This document shows, in pieces, positions 1-8,812 of a stretch of 64,000 bases of DNA (its first letter is position 1; every line of letters begins with the position of its first letter). Location: NCBI RefSeq assembly GCF_007748195.1, contig NZ_CP037920.1:7126062-7190061 (forward strand), read 5' to 3'. This stretch comes from Gimesia aquarii (GTDB lineage Bacteria; Planctomycetota; Planctomycetia; Planctomycetales; Planctomycetaceae). The position numbers and the translations under genes were made by a program. The notes beneath the pieces were generated by a model. It was not told where the DNA came from. It did no database searches and saw nothing but the letters and a program-made list of their open reading frames with translations.

Positions 1-891
1 CAGTACGCGAGCTAATCCTTCCCAGACACTGGTATGCACGACAATGTCCATCGCATGAATTAATTCTGGCACTCGTTCAGGAGGCACCAGACCAACAAAG
101 ATAACATAGTCCGACAGTCCCAACTCTGAGATGCGTTGTTCAAATTCGGCTTTTAAAATCCCATCTCCTACCAACAGAAAGCGAACCTGTGGTTGCACCG
201 CGACGACCTCTTTGGCCGCTTCGATCAAATACTTATGCCCTTTCAAATGAAATAGCCGCGCCACTTTGCCAATGACAATATGTTGCGGTTCGATCCCTAA
301 TTCCTGGCGGACATCTGCAGGAGGACGAGATGGTGTCAGAAACGGTTCTACGTCCATCCCACTGTAAACAGTATCACAACGATCTTTAGTTGTAATACCA
401 GCTGCCACATATTGGTCGGTCATTGCATCACACACACTGATGAGTCGGTCGCAACGGCGCGCGGCCCATTTTTCGGCTGCAATGTAAGCCCGATAATGAA
501 AAGGAGATTGTCCAAAATGAAAGGCAGCACCGTGAATCGTATGTACGGCAGGAATCTTTAAATGACTGGCGGCAGCTCGTCCCAGAATACCTGCCTTAGA
601 ACTATGTGTATGTACTAATTCAGGCTGGAAATCGCGTAGTTCGCTGATCAGTTCCCGATAGGCGCGCCATTCTTTGAATGGTCTGATGCTACGCGTTAAG
701 TGAGGTATGATTCGCAAATCAAAACCGCCTTGCTCGGCCCGTGGGATTAAAGTTCCTTCAGGCCCCGTAGTCGGTCCCGTCATCAACGCAACTTCATCTT
801 GATAGTCCCGATACTGATCTTCAACCGTAAAGAGCGTATTTTGCTGCGCGCCACCAATAATCATCCGAGTGATAATGTGTACGACTCTCAC
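1..891 (-). CDS. Glycosyltransferase, GT4-like (C-terminus beyond window)
   Basis: About 297 N-terminal residues of a GT-B glycosyltransferase, probably transferring a sugar from a nucleotide-sugar donor to a cell-surface polysaccharide or lipid. The N-terminus reads as the glycine-rich nucleotide-binding start common to this family (ITRMIIGGAQQNT), followed by a THSSKAG segment near residue 90 and the domain-two start GKVARLFHLKGHKYLIEA. The visible part stops just after WEGLARVL, before the expected E-x7-E donor-binding region. I chose a GTG start at 891 because the conserved beta strand begins immediately after it and an in-frame stop lies four codons upstream; the ATG at 864 would remove that strand. 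An AAAGG tract precedes it. It lies 94 bp downstream of the SPFH gene on the same strand. The exact donor and acceptor cannot be told. Confidence 0.85.
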   Translation of the reverse strand, partial: MRVVHIITRMIIGGAQQNTLFTVEDQYRDYQDEVALMTGPTTGPEGTLIPRAEQGGFDLRIIPHLTRSIRPFKEWRAYRELISELRDFQPELVHTHSSKAGILGRAAASHLKIPAVHTIHGAAFHFGQSPFHYRAYIAAEKWAARRCDRLISVCDAMTDQYVAAGITTKDRCDTVYSGMDVEPFLTPSRPPADVRQELGIEPQHIVIGKVARLFHLKGHKYLIEAAKEVVAVQPQVRFLLVGDGILKAEFEQRISELGLSDYVIFVGLVPPERVPELIHAMDIVVHTSVWEGLARVL

Positions 892-985
892 GCAGACACC
901 TGCCTTTGCTCATTATGGCAACGGCACTCAACAATCAATTTCTGTATTACTCTTATCATAATCGAAGATGGAACCAGATGAATTA

Positions 986-2092
986 TTAACCCGCTGGTGG
1001 AGGCGGTGGTGGTGTAGCCGCTTGAAAGTAACCTGCCAGTTGTGGTACCTGACCGGCGGGGGTCCAACCCGACAAACTGGCAGACCAGACTTGTGTCGCT
1101 CCCGTAATCTGACCGCTGGCAACCCCCTGAGCGATTTGTTCAATCGGAAAAGGTCCCTGGGTCTGGCCATTAACTGCAATATGCCAGGCCGCTGGTGGAG
1201 GGGGTGGTGTCATCTGACCTGGTGCCCCCATTCCCGGAGCTTGTACCATGCGATTCGCCATGGCAAAGCCCATCCCCAGTCCCATACCTTCAGCAGCTCC
1301 TCCACCTGAAGGATTCTCAGCAGCAGACAGCATCGCCTGCCCCATCTGATATTGTTGGAACTGATTCATATCGCCAATCACGCCCATACTGGTCCTCGTA
1401 TCAAGAGCTTTTTCTACGCTTTCTGGTAACGAGATATTGACGATCAGCAATTGTGGGGTTTCCAGACCATATTCATCGTCAATCCGTTCGTTAACCATTT
1501 TTTGCAGCTCGGTCGAAATTTCTGTGTATTTGGAGGCGAGATCCAAAGCGGCGTATTTCGATTCGCCAATTAAATCTGCGAAGGAGCTGATAATGATCGA
1601 CCTTAACAACTCAGTAATCTCGTCGGAGTGAAATTCGGAATCAGTCCCCACCAGTTCTTGAACGAGAATACGGGGATCATTGGCTTTGAGCGAATAATTA
1701 CCAAACGCCCTCAGTCTAATGGGGCCGAATTCGGGATCGCGGAGCATAATCGGGTTGGGAGTACCCCACTTGAGGTCAGTAATTTGTGTGGTGTTGACAA
1801 AATAAACCTCTGAGCGGAACGGGCTATTAAAACCATGTTTCCATCCCTGCAGTGTTCCCAAGATCGGCAAATTGTCTGTCGTAAGTTGATAGTTCCCAGG
1901 CTCGAACACATCAGCTACCTGACCGCGATGTACGAAGAGTGCCATCTGGCCGGGGCGTACAATTAATTGTGCCCCATTTTTGATTTCATTTTGATATCGG
2001 GGAAATCGCCAAGCAATGACATGCTTTGAATCATCGAGCCACTCGATAATATCTATCAGTTCCGCCCGTAATTTATCCATCCAGAATCCCAT
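986..2092 (-). CDS. SPFH-domain protein with C-terminal GYF_2 domain (YdjI-like)
   Basis: 368 residues. Residues ~30-235 form an SPFH/band-7-like domain of the group related to Bacillus YdjI ('virion core protein-like'), with the conserved start around IVRPGQMALFVHRG and a long helical stretch ending near SVEKALDTRTSMG. A Gly/Ala/Met-rich linker follows (~236-290), then a proline run, then a GYF_2 domain (~302-356; key residues W-H, GPF, W-GWTP). A second proline run ends the protein. SPFH proteins scaffold membrane microdomains; GYF_2 domains bind proline-rich peptides, so the protein may recognise its own or related proline tails. There is no transmembrane segment or zinc ribbon. An AAGGGAAG ribosome-binding site sits 6 nt before the ATG. 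Function beyond scaffolding is not assignable. Confidence 0.8.
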   Translation of the reverse strand: MGFWMDKLRAELIDIIEWLDDSKHVIAWRFPRYQNEIKNGAQLIVRPGQMALFVHRGQVADVFEPGNYQLTTDNLPILGTLQGWKHGFNSPFRSEVYFVNTTQITDLKWGTPNPIMLRDPEFGPIRLRAFGNYSLKANDPRILVQELVGTDSEFHSDEITELLRSIIISSFADLIGESKYAALDLASKYTEISTELQKMVNERIDDEYGLETPQLLIVNISLPESVEKALDTRTSMGVIGDMNQFQQYQMGQAMLSAAENPSGGGAAEGMGLGMGFAMANRMVQAPGMGAPGQMTPPPPPAAWHIAVNGQTQGPFPIEQIAQGVASGQITGATQVWSASLSGWTPAGQVPQLAGYFQAATPPPPPPAG

Positions 2093-2736
2093 AGTGACTT
2101 CCCTTAAATTAATACTGTTCTTTGGCTGCTTCTTGACTATTGAACATATTCAACCAGAACGGCTCGATCACGAAATGCTGTCATTTGAGGTACCATTTGT
2201 TTGATTGTACCGCTCTTTAAAGTTCACCTGCAATCAAAGAAAACGCGTACCTGAAGATAAATCGCAAATCAAGTTGATTTGCAGCTTTAAAGCCCGATCT
2301 GAGTATCTCGTCCGTTTCCTGGTATCAAAGATGCGATGTACTCTCTGGGAACGTACCCAAGCCGTTCAAGGATTAAAATATTTAGCAGAACCAATATCGT
2401 GTCACATCAATCCTTCTTTTTAAGCTCTCCGGAAATGTCTAAACGTATACATAATTTGGTCCATAAATTGATGTTGACCTGTTTTCTTGAAAGTTTTACA
2501 TTCCTGCCGCGCTCTAATGGTAGAGCTTGAGACAAGGAAGTTTCGTAAATCTTCTGACGACTAAGTTTCAATGTGATTTGAGTTCCGGGACTAACTGATC
2601 TCAGTTCAATTCTGGAGTATTTTCTCAACGATCCAAGACCCAAAGGACCGTTGAACCCTGCAAAACAGTTGGTGGGACAGAAAATCAACAATCACATGAT
2701 CCGCCCGCGTCGGATACAAAAATGGAGATTTTAGTA
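2093..2736. other. Intergenic region, divergent promoters
   Basis: This is the gap between the divergent SPFH gene and the prolyl-isomerase gene, so it should carry both promoters. The open frames in it, including a 94-codon one on the minus strand, lack a ribosome-binding site and any family resemblance. An imperfect hairpin (2626-2634 with 2645-2653, one mismatch) without a T-run lies about 85 bp before the isomerase start and may be part of its leader. I see no gene here. Confidence 0.5.
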
Positions 2737-3837
2737 ATGGGCGAACCAACCCCAATCCCGCATGCGACCAAATCAAAGACAAACCCGAAACGTAAAATTC
2801 TCTTTTTCGCAGCCGGTACAGGACTGGTTCTTTTTGCAGGCGTGCTCTTGTTTCAGACATTCAACGCCAAAGACGGTTCTGCAGGCGAAGACAAACAAGC
2901 AGGTAAAGTGCGAATTTCCGGAGCACAACCTGCTGTTCGCAGTCAACCTGTCGCTAAGGTCGGCAATGTAATCATCAGTGAAGATGAACTGGCACGCGAA
3001 TGTCTGGCGCTGTTCGGCCCTGATGTTCTGGAAAACGTTGTTAACCGGGCGATCATCCAACAAGCCTGCCAGAAAGCAGGTGTTGTTGTCGAACAAGCTG
3101 AAGTTCATGCTGAAGTCAACCGGATAGCCAAGCGTTTCAACCTGGATACCAAGACCTGGTATGATATGTTGCAGGCTGAACGCAAAATGAATCCGAATCA
3201 ATATCGCCGCAATGTAATCTGGCCTATGCTGGCATTGAGAAAACTGGCAGGTCAACAAACAAAATTGACTCAGGAACAAGTCCAAAAAGCATTCGCTCGA
3301 GATTATGGTCCTCGAGTTAAAGCTCGCATGATCATGCTGGATAACCTTGGCCGCGCACAGAAAGTCTGGGACAAACTGAAAAGTGATCCAACCGACTTTG
3401 AACGCACTGCCCGCGATAACTCAATTGAACCTAATAGCCGTGCTTTAGGTGGAGCTATCCAACCGATTCCACAATATTCCGACAATGAAAGACTCTGGCA
3501 AGCGGCCTTCAAATTGAAAAAGGGAGAAATTTCCGGGATCATTCAAATCGGTTTGAGTCGTTATGCCATTTTGAAATGTGAAGGTCGTACAGAACCCGTT
3601 GTCACCAGTATTGATGAAGTGAAAGAGCAACTACTGGACCAGCTCACAGAAGAACAAACTCAGGAAGCTGTTGCCCGAGTGTTTGATAAACTCAAGCGGG
3701 AAACTCGCGTCGACAATTACATTACAAATACCTCAACAGGTGGAGTCTCCAAAACTTCGGGAACCAACTTTTCAAAAGGTCAGGTGAATCGAGCGATTCC
3801 CAACCCGACACAAGGTTTTAACCGACCTCCTAAATAA
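2737..3837 (+). CDS. Membrane-anchored parvulin-type peptidyl-prolyl isomerase (SurA/PrsA-like)
   Basis: About 366 residues. A short basic N-terminus is followed by one transmembrane anchor (FFAAGTGLVLFAGVLLF), then a SurA/PrsA-like chaperone region (VAKVGNVIISEDELARE...NRAIIQQACQKAGVVV) and a parvulin domain at roughly residues 195-290 (VKARMIMLDN, FERTARDNS, ALGGAIQPIP, FKLKKGEISGIIQI). It probably assists folding of exported proteins outside the cytoplasmic membrane. The C-terminal ~45 residues are low-complexity and polar. I prefer the ATG at 2737 to the one at 2722: GGAG at 2724-2727 stands 9 nt before it, and it overlaps the first ATG. The gene is monocistronic, with a strong terminator after it. 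Confidence 0.85.
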   Translation: MGEPTPIPHATKSKTNPKRKILFFAAGTGLVLFAGVLLFQTFNAKDGSAGEDKQAGKVRISGAQPAVRSQPVAKVGNVIISEDELARECLALFGPDVLENVVNRAIIQQACQKAGVVVEQAEVHAEVNRIAKRFNLDTKTWYDMLQAERKMNPNQYRRNVIWPMLALRKLAGQQTKLTQEQVQKAFARDYGPRVKARMIMLDNLGRAQKVWDKLKSDPTDFERTARDNSIEPNSRALGGAIQPIPQYSDNERLWQAAFKLKKGEISGIIQIGLSRYAILKCEGRTEPVVTSIDEVKEQLLDQLTEEQTQEAVARVFDKLKRETRVDNYITNTSTGGVSKTSGTNFSKGQVNRAIPNPTQGFNRPPK

Positions 3838-3871
3838 CCATTTCTCAAAAAATCATGAGAACCAGATCACC

Positions 3872-3912
3872 AAAACGTGTGTCAGTCCCAGTTTACTGAC
3901 ACACGTTTTTTT
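3872..3912 (+). terminator. Rho-independent terminator after the prolyl isomerase
   Basis: A 15-bp perfect stem (3872-3886 with 3895-3909), an 8-nt loop and a run of seven T. It ends the isomerase transcript before the aminotransferase gene. Confidence 0.92.
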
Positions 3913-4080
3913 ACGTCTTGAGAATCTGAGCGAAATTACCCTCGTTCCGCAGGCGCATTTTTAAGGGCAATCGCGTAAAATAGTGAAAGTCAGGTCAGAT
4001 TCTTCTATCTAAGACAAACAGTGAAGATTCCTGACAGATAGTCGACAAACATTCCTAAGTAAAGAGACAGAGTATTCATT

Positions 4081-5316
4081 ATGCGTGGCGAATCGGAAGT
4101 CCCTTTTTCAGACGATGGTTTTAAAATCCCCGTTGCTGAGAGAGTAAAACGTCTCCCCCCTTATCTGTTCGGAAAAATCAATAAACTGAAATACGAAAAG
4201 CGTGTCGCGGGGATCGATGTGATTGATCTGGGGATGGGGAACCCCACAGACCCACCCGACCCCCTGATTGTAGAAAAAATGACAGAGGCCGTTTCCGACC
4301 CACGGAATCACCGTTATTCCGTTGCTAATGGTATAGCCAACCTCAGAAAAGAAGTCACAGCGCGATACTGGAAGCGATACGGAGTGCGTCTGGATCCCGA
4401 TTCAGAAGTTGTGACTTGCATCGGATCGAAGGAAGGTTTCAGTCACTTATGTCTGGCTCTGATGGGACCAGGAGATACAGCCATTGTTCCCTCTCCCTCT
4501 TTTCCCGTTCACGTTTATGCCGTGATGCTGGCCGCGGGAAATGTGATTGAACTTGATTGTCGTGAACCTGATCAGTTTCTTTCTAACATCGCTTACACTT
4601 GCGAACACCTTTATCCCAAACCACGTGTGGTAGTGGTCAACTTTCCGCATAATCCCAGTGCGACGGTCATTGAACAGGACTTTTACGTAGAGCTGGTACG
4701 TCTGGCCCGAAAATACTCGTTCATGGTCATCAGTGATTTTGCCTACGCAGATATCTGCTTTGATGGTTACAAGGCTCCCAGCTTTCTGGCGACTCCCGGT
4801 GCCACAGAAGTCGGCGTGGAATTCACTACCATGAGCAAAGGCTATAGTATGGCTGGTTGGCGAATTGGATTTTGCTCTGGCAACTCAGAGATGGTACGCG
4901 CCCTCTCTACGATCAAAGGATACTATGATTATGGTTTGTTTCAGCCGGTTCAGATTGCTGCGATCGTAGCCATGCGGCACTGTGACGCTGCTGTTGATAG
5001 TATCGCTGCAGAATACCAGCAAAGGCGAGATGCATTCTGTGGTGGCCTGGAACGTTTGGGTTGGGAGATCGAACGCCCCAAGGCGGGCATGTTTGTCTGG
5101 GCTAAAATCCCCGAACCCTGGTCAGAAATGGGATCCATTGATTTTGCGATGAAACTTCTCGATGAAGGTGGTGTTGCCGTCAGTCCTGGTCGAGGGTTTG
5201 GTGAAGACGGTGAAGGCTACCTGAGAATGGCCATCGTCGAAAACTCACAACGTCTCAGACAAGCGGTCAAGCAAATCGGCAAATGCCTAAAATCTGAAGA
5301 AATCTCGGCTGAATAG
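4081..5316 (+). CDS. Class I/II aminotransferase, AlaC-like
   Basis: 411 residues, PLP fold type I. Visible motifs: the N-terminal substrate segment [12 protein letters not shown] (~49-60), NFPHNPSA (~187-194) contacting PLP, Asp219 in ISDFAYAD, the PLP-binding Lys253 in [16 protein letters not shown], and the C-terminal substrate Arg in YLRMAIVEN. The combination of LPPYLF near the start and [10 protein letters not shown] matches the AlaC group of glutamate-pyruvate (alanine) aminotransferases, which is closely related to LL-diaminopimelate aminotransferase. It most likely interconverts pyruvate/alanine with 2-oxoglutarate/glutamate in the cytoplasm. A purine-rich GAGACAGAG lies upstream, a modest ribosome-binding site. 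It is transcribed alone and converges on the beta-helix gene. Confidence 0.85.
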   Translation: MRGESEVPFSDDGFKIPVAERVKRLPPYLFGKINKLKYEKRVAGIDVIDLGMGNPTDPPDPLIVEKMTEAVSDPRNHRYSVANGIANLRKEVTARYWKRYGVRLDPDSEVVTCIGSKEGFSHLCLALMGPGDTAIVPSPSFPVHVYAVMLAAGNVIELDCREPDQFLSNIAYTCEHLYPKPRVVVVNFPHNPSATVIEQDFYVELVRLARKYSFMVISDFAYADICFDGYKAPSFLATPGATEVGVEFTTMSKGYSMAGWRIGFCSGNSEMVRALSTIKGYYDYGLFQPVQIAAIVAMRHCDAAVDSIAAEYQQRRDAFCGGLERLGWEIERPKAGMFVWAKIPEPWSEMGSIDFAMKLLDEGGVAVSPGRGFGEDGEGYLRMAIVENSQRLRQAVKQIGKCLKSEEISAE

Positions 5317-5354
5317 AGTATTTCATACATTTTGTGATGCTGTGAAAGTTTTGG

Positions 5355-6707
5355 TCAGGAGTTCTGGGGTTTACGTTGATCATCGATCAACTTCATAAAA
5401 CCCTGAATTTGGTTGTCGGCCAACTTAACACTCCCGACTTCTGCTCCGATCCGAATACCTGTTCGTTGCATCGGTTGTTGTCGTTCAAAAATTTTATTAC
5501 CTGTGATGATAAGATCCGACGTTTTGCCGGTAATATCAATGCCTACACCATCGTTGGCAACGGTGTTGACAATCTCATTGTCAATTACAGTATTGCGATT
5601 CGCCCAGAAGTTTTTCCCTCGTGCATCGTTCCGAAACAAGATACCTACTTTTCCACTATTGGTGATTTTGTTTTTTCGCATCATGTTGTCCGTATCATTA
5701 TGGCCAATCGAAATACTATAGTTATTTCCATTGAGCTGATTGTTTTCAGCCAGACCATACTTCACCCCCCAACACCAGAATAGGCCGATGTTGTTATTAT
5801 CCAAACGGTTATTCAGGATCAAAGGTCGCTGAGAACCAGAGCCAGGATGTACGCCAAGGTCAGCATTGTCATGACTGTGACAATGTTCGACTTTCACATC
5901 ATGACAAATCTGAAAGCTGATTCCATCACCGTTGTAGTTACGTGTGGTAACATTACGAATCGTGTAGTTGTTGCAATCCTGCAGAAAGATACAACCACCA
6001 TAATTACCATTCAGATTCGTGTTATTTTTCCGATTTCCATCTAGCGTTAGATTCTCAATCAATACATTTTTTGTATATTCACTGGTCAACAGTGGGAAGA
6101 GAGACGAGACTGTGGGCTTTCCCGAAAGCCAGAGATTTTTACGAAGACCATCATTCAGCTTAAATCGATTTCCTGATCGCGCGACGAGTGTGCGTTTAAT
6201 CGTATCCTGACTACCAGTACTCGGATTTTTTGTGACTAGCACTACCCCATCACCAACCTGAAATCCGGCTGCTTTCTTAAGTGTTATCTCCTGATCGTAC
6301 CAGTCGGAATCTTCAGATAAAGCCACCGTTTCGGAAGCGATTTTGGTAATGATTGTTTCAGGACCACTACCTTGTAAACGAATTCCAGAAGGAAGGTGTA
6401 GTGCATTACGCAAGGTGAACGTTCCTGGCAAAACTTGAACGGTACCCCCTCCCTTGCGGGCGATGTAGTCGATAGCAGCCTGTAACACTTTATCAGTACT
6501 GCCGACAATATCTCCTGTTTTGGGTCCGACAGTAATCGAGAGTCGTTCTTCCCAGTCTGGTTCGAACCGCCCATCACCATCAGTGGCACGAGGTTTTCGA
6601 ACAACAGGAGACATTCCTGCGAGACTCTGATTTGTGACAAGAGATCCAATCCCAGTGACTAATGCGGCTCCCAAAAATTGTCGACGGGAGAGTGATGATA
6701 AATGCAT
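5355..6707 (-). CDS. Tat-exported right-handed beta-helix protein (pectate-lyase-like fold)
   Basis: 450 residues. The N-terminus carries a twin-arginine signal (SRRQFLGAAL, arginines 8-9), so the protein is probably exported folded. The body begins with a pectate-lyase superfamily segment (VLQAAIDYIARKGGGTVQVLPGTF) and continues as beta-helix rungs rich in N-x-I/V-x-N ladders (LIENLTLDGN, YTIRNVTTRNY, DVKVEHCHSHDN, LILNNRLDNN, GLAENNQLNG). Such folds bind or cleave acidic polysaccharides. No catalytic residues can be assigned with confidence, so it may be a lyase, an epimerase or only a binding protein. Its neighbour on the same strand is a sialidase-like protein, which suggests glycan degradation, but a hairpin separates the two. 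Confidence 0.8.
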   Translation of the reverse strand: MHLSSLSRRQFLGAALVTGIGSLVTNQSLAGMSPVVRKPRATDGDGRFEPDWEERLSITVGPKTGDIVGSTDKVLQAAIDYIARKGGGTVQVLPGTFTLRNALHLPSGIRLQGSGPETIITKIASETVALSEDSDWYDQEITLKKAAGFQVGDGVVLVTKNPSTGSQDTIKRTLVARSGNRFKLNDGLRKNLWLSGKPTVSSLFPLLTSEYTKNVLIENLTLDGNRKNNTNLNGNYGGCIFLQDCNNYTIRNVTTRNYNGDGISFQICHDVKVEHCHSHDNADLGVHPGSGSQRPLILNNRLDNNNIGLFWCWGVKYGLAENNQLNGNNYSISIGHNDTDNMMRKNKITNSGKVGILFRNDARGKNFWANRNTVIDNEIVNTVANDGVGIDITGKTSDLIITGNKIFERQQPMQRTGIRIGAEVGSVKLADNQIQGFMKLIDDQRKPQNS

Positions 6708-6820
6708 CGTTTGACTCCGATAGATATTTGCGTCTCGATTAATTTAACTATCTTTAAATATAAGTCTCCTAAAATATTGCCGGTAATTCAAGCGAATTTT
6801 CGAGGAGTCATTTAAAGATG

Positions 6821-6843
6821 GCTTTATTCTGCCAGAATAAAGC
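6821..6843 (-). terminator. Hairpin downstream of the sialidase-like gene
   Basis: A near-perfect palindrome (GCTTTATTCTG and its complement) 27 bp after the minus-strand stop at 6870. It has only a weak T-rich tail on the minus strand (CATCTTTAAAT), so termination may be partial, leaving some read-through into the beta-helix gene. Confidence 0.5.
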
Positions 6844-6869
6844 ATATTCCTACCATGGGTTGGGAACTT

Positions 6870-8045
6870 CTATTTCTCATAAAGTACCGACAGCGGAACA
6901 AAAGTGATTTGTGATTCAGCTAACCCATTGTTTCTGGTACGATCGCCTGCACAGTGTCCCAATAGCACACCATCTTTGGTGAATTCGATCGCGGTATAAC
7001 AATACCAGCCATTCGGGTTTGTTTCGACATTCTGAGTATGCTGCCAGGTTTTACCTTCATCTTTCGAAACAGCGATGGTTAAAGGTGTCCGTTTACCACG
7101 CAATTGAGGACTAATTCCTTCGTGATTATTCCAAACCAACAATAAGTCGCCAGTCGCAGGAATGCGTTCAATCGAGGCGGGCGAAACAGGGGCAATCATA
7201 TTGGATGGCTTGAGTTCAGAAAATGATTTTCCTCCATTGTTGGAATAGGCGACATACTGACTACCACCATTAGTACGACAGAACCCCATCAACCGCCCGT
7301 CTTTTAATTCCACAACTCCAGGTTCCTGCATATACGGCTGTTTTTTCCCAGCTTGCTTTTGCACAACAACCTCTTCACCGCGCTGCCAGGTTTTCCCATT
7401 GTCATCTGAATAATAACAGAGAAAACGACCATTGAAATTAAAACGATCTGAACCAGGTTGATTCCGATGTAAAGCCAGAGGAATTACAAGACGTCCGTTA
7501 TTCATTTGAATAACCCGGTCGTTATTCAAGACATAATAGCCAATATGTTTTGGGGGAATGATCTCAACAGGTTCACTCCAACTAATGCCTTCATCTTTAC
7601 TGATGCGCATCACCGGAAGTAAGTCCTGCAGTGAGTTTTTACGAGTATAAAACAAGGCAATCTCTCCCGACTGCAAACGGAGTAAAGAGACTGACATAAT
7701 ATTCTGATTACCATCATTCTCGATGATTGTCTGATCTTTTTGAGACCATGTTTTTCCCCCATCCATTGAATAGCGTCCTGCAAGATAAGCGGAGGAATGA
7801 TCGGCTGCGCCCCCGGTAAAGTGTGTGTAAACAAAAAGAAGGCGTCCGTCCTTGATTGTGATAAAGTCACCTTCACTATTGCGGGGGTTATTAGCTGTTG
7901 GAGGTAATTGTAATACTCGTTCTATTTTTCCAGAGTCTTGAGCACCAGTCTTACGTGCTTCACCAGCTACAAGGCATGCACATTGGATTGAAACCATTGT
8001 TGCAAAGAGCAAAAACAAATATTTCCAATTTATCAATGAATACAT
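6870..8045 (-). CDS. Secreted sialidase/BNR-repeat protein (exo-alpha-sialidase-like)
   Basis: 391 residues with a signal peptide (hydrophobic LFLLFATMVSIQCACLV at ~10-26; the Cys-rich end could be a lipobox). Five Asp-box (BNR) motifs of the S-x-D-x-G-x-T-W type are visible: SMDGGKTWS, SKDEGISWS, SDDNGKTWQ, SNNGGKSFS and SKDEGKTWQ, evenly spaced as in a six-bladed propeller. The family (BNR_2, GH33-like) includes sialidases, but planctomycetes encode many members whose substrates are unknown. Glycoside hydrolysis outside the cell is the likely role. The start at 8045 places the signal peptide correctly. Confidence 0.82.
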   Translation of the reverse strand: MYSLINWKYLFLLFATMVSIQCACLVAGEARKTGAQDSGKIERVLQLPPTANNPRNSEGDFITIKDGRLLFVYTHFTGGAADHSSAYLAGRYSMDGGKTWSQKDQTIIENDGNQNIMSVSLLRLQSGEIALFYTRKNSLQDLLPVMRISKDEGISWSEPVEIIPPKHIGYYVLNNDRVIQMNNGRLVIPLALHRNQPGSDRFNFNGRFLCYYSDDNGKTWQRGEEVVVQKQAGKKQPYMQEPGVVELKDGRLMGFCRTNGGSQYVAYSNNGGKSFSELKPSNMIAPVSPASIERIPATGDLLLVWNNHEGISPQLRGKRTPLTIAVSKDEGKTWQHTQNVETNPNGWYCYTAIEFTKDGVLLGHCAGDRTRNNGLAESQITFVPLSVLYEK

Positions 8046-8812
8046 TTTTTTGATCTCCGGCTTTCATAACAAAACAGCAATTTTCGGCAGCAAATCTGAT
8101 TGCGGCTATTGCAGCATTCTCCCTCAGAACCATCTTGGGAGCTCAAATCTATTGAACTGAAAGCAGTACGCTTCTACAAGCCGACCAACGGGGGTTTCTG
8201 TGTTTTGATTCGATCTGCTACAGGAAATTGAAGCCCAATAAACTTTAAGTACTTCAGCGCAATGATGGGTTTCTGAATTGAGATCAAAAACCGTGCCAGT
8301 ATCGATGCTGGTGTACCAAGGATAAATGTAATAAATCGCTGGAGATCTTGCTTCAAAAACATTCTGATCACAGCGGGTATTCCTTCAGAATCTGTTTATT
8401 TCAGATAGGTTTAGTGAATCGAAAACTGAACCGAAACTAGCTGCATGAAATCACCAAGATCATAGGGGAACCTATTTATTAGCAGCCCTAATTTAGGATT
8501 ATTTTTATTTTCATTCGAATTTATTTGACAATTTAACATTCTTCTTTATAAACTCAATCATTAATCATTAGTGCATTAATGAACTCAAAGTCATTAATAA
8601 ATCTACCTATCCATATCGCATTAATGATCAGCAATTCGATCAATCTAACTAAATTCTAAACAGTTTTTAAATACATATTCGACACTTCTAGACGTTACTT
8701 CAAAATCAGTTCTAACAAACAACTCCTTTGAGTTTAAGAATATTTGCGTGCTTTTTTCTGCAGAAATATTTTATTCATACTCATTTTATTTTTTCATTTA
8801 AGGAGATGTAAC
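8046..8812. promoter_or_regulatory. Long AT-rich divergent intergenic region with repeated CATTAATGA-like motifs
   Basis: This 767-bp gap separates the minus-strand sialidase-like gene from the first plus-strand DUF1559 gene. Near 8560-8635 the palindromic core ATTAAT recurs at least four times, as T/GCATTAATGA-like copies within about 75 bp. These are candidate operator or promoter elements. A 65-codon minus-strand frame at 8174-8371 has no convincing ribosome-binding site or family resemblance. I see no gene. Confidence 0.4.

Noticed and set aside
2407-2691. A 94-codon minus-strand frame upstream of the prolyl isomerase
   Set aside because: Composition unlike the neighbouring genes, no ribosome-binding site and no recognisable domain.
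8174-8371. A 65-codon minus-strand frame in the divergent spacer
   Set aside because: No convincing ribosome-binding site, no family resemblance, and an odd position in an otherwise AT-rich promoter region.
8744-8812. A hydrophobic N-terminal extension of DUF1559 copy 1
   Set aside because: A strong AAGGAG lies directly before the ATG at 8813 and the resulting basic leader plus GFTLIELL is the normal prepilin start; copy 2 shows the same pattern with an unrelated extension.
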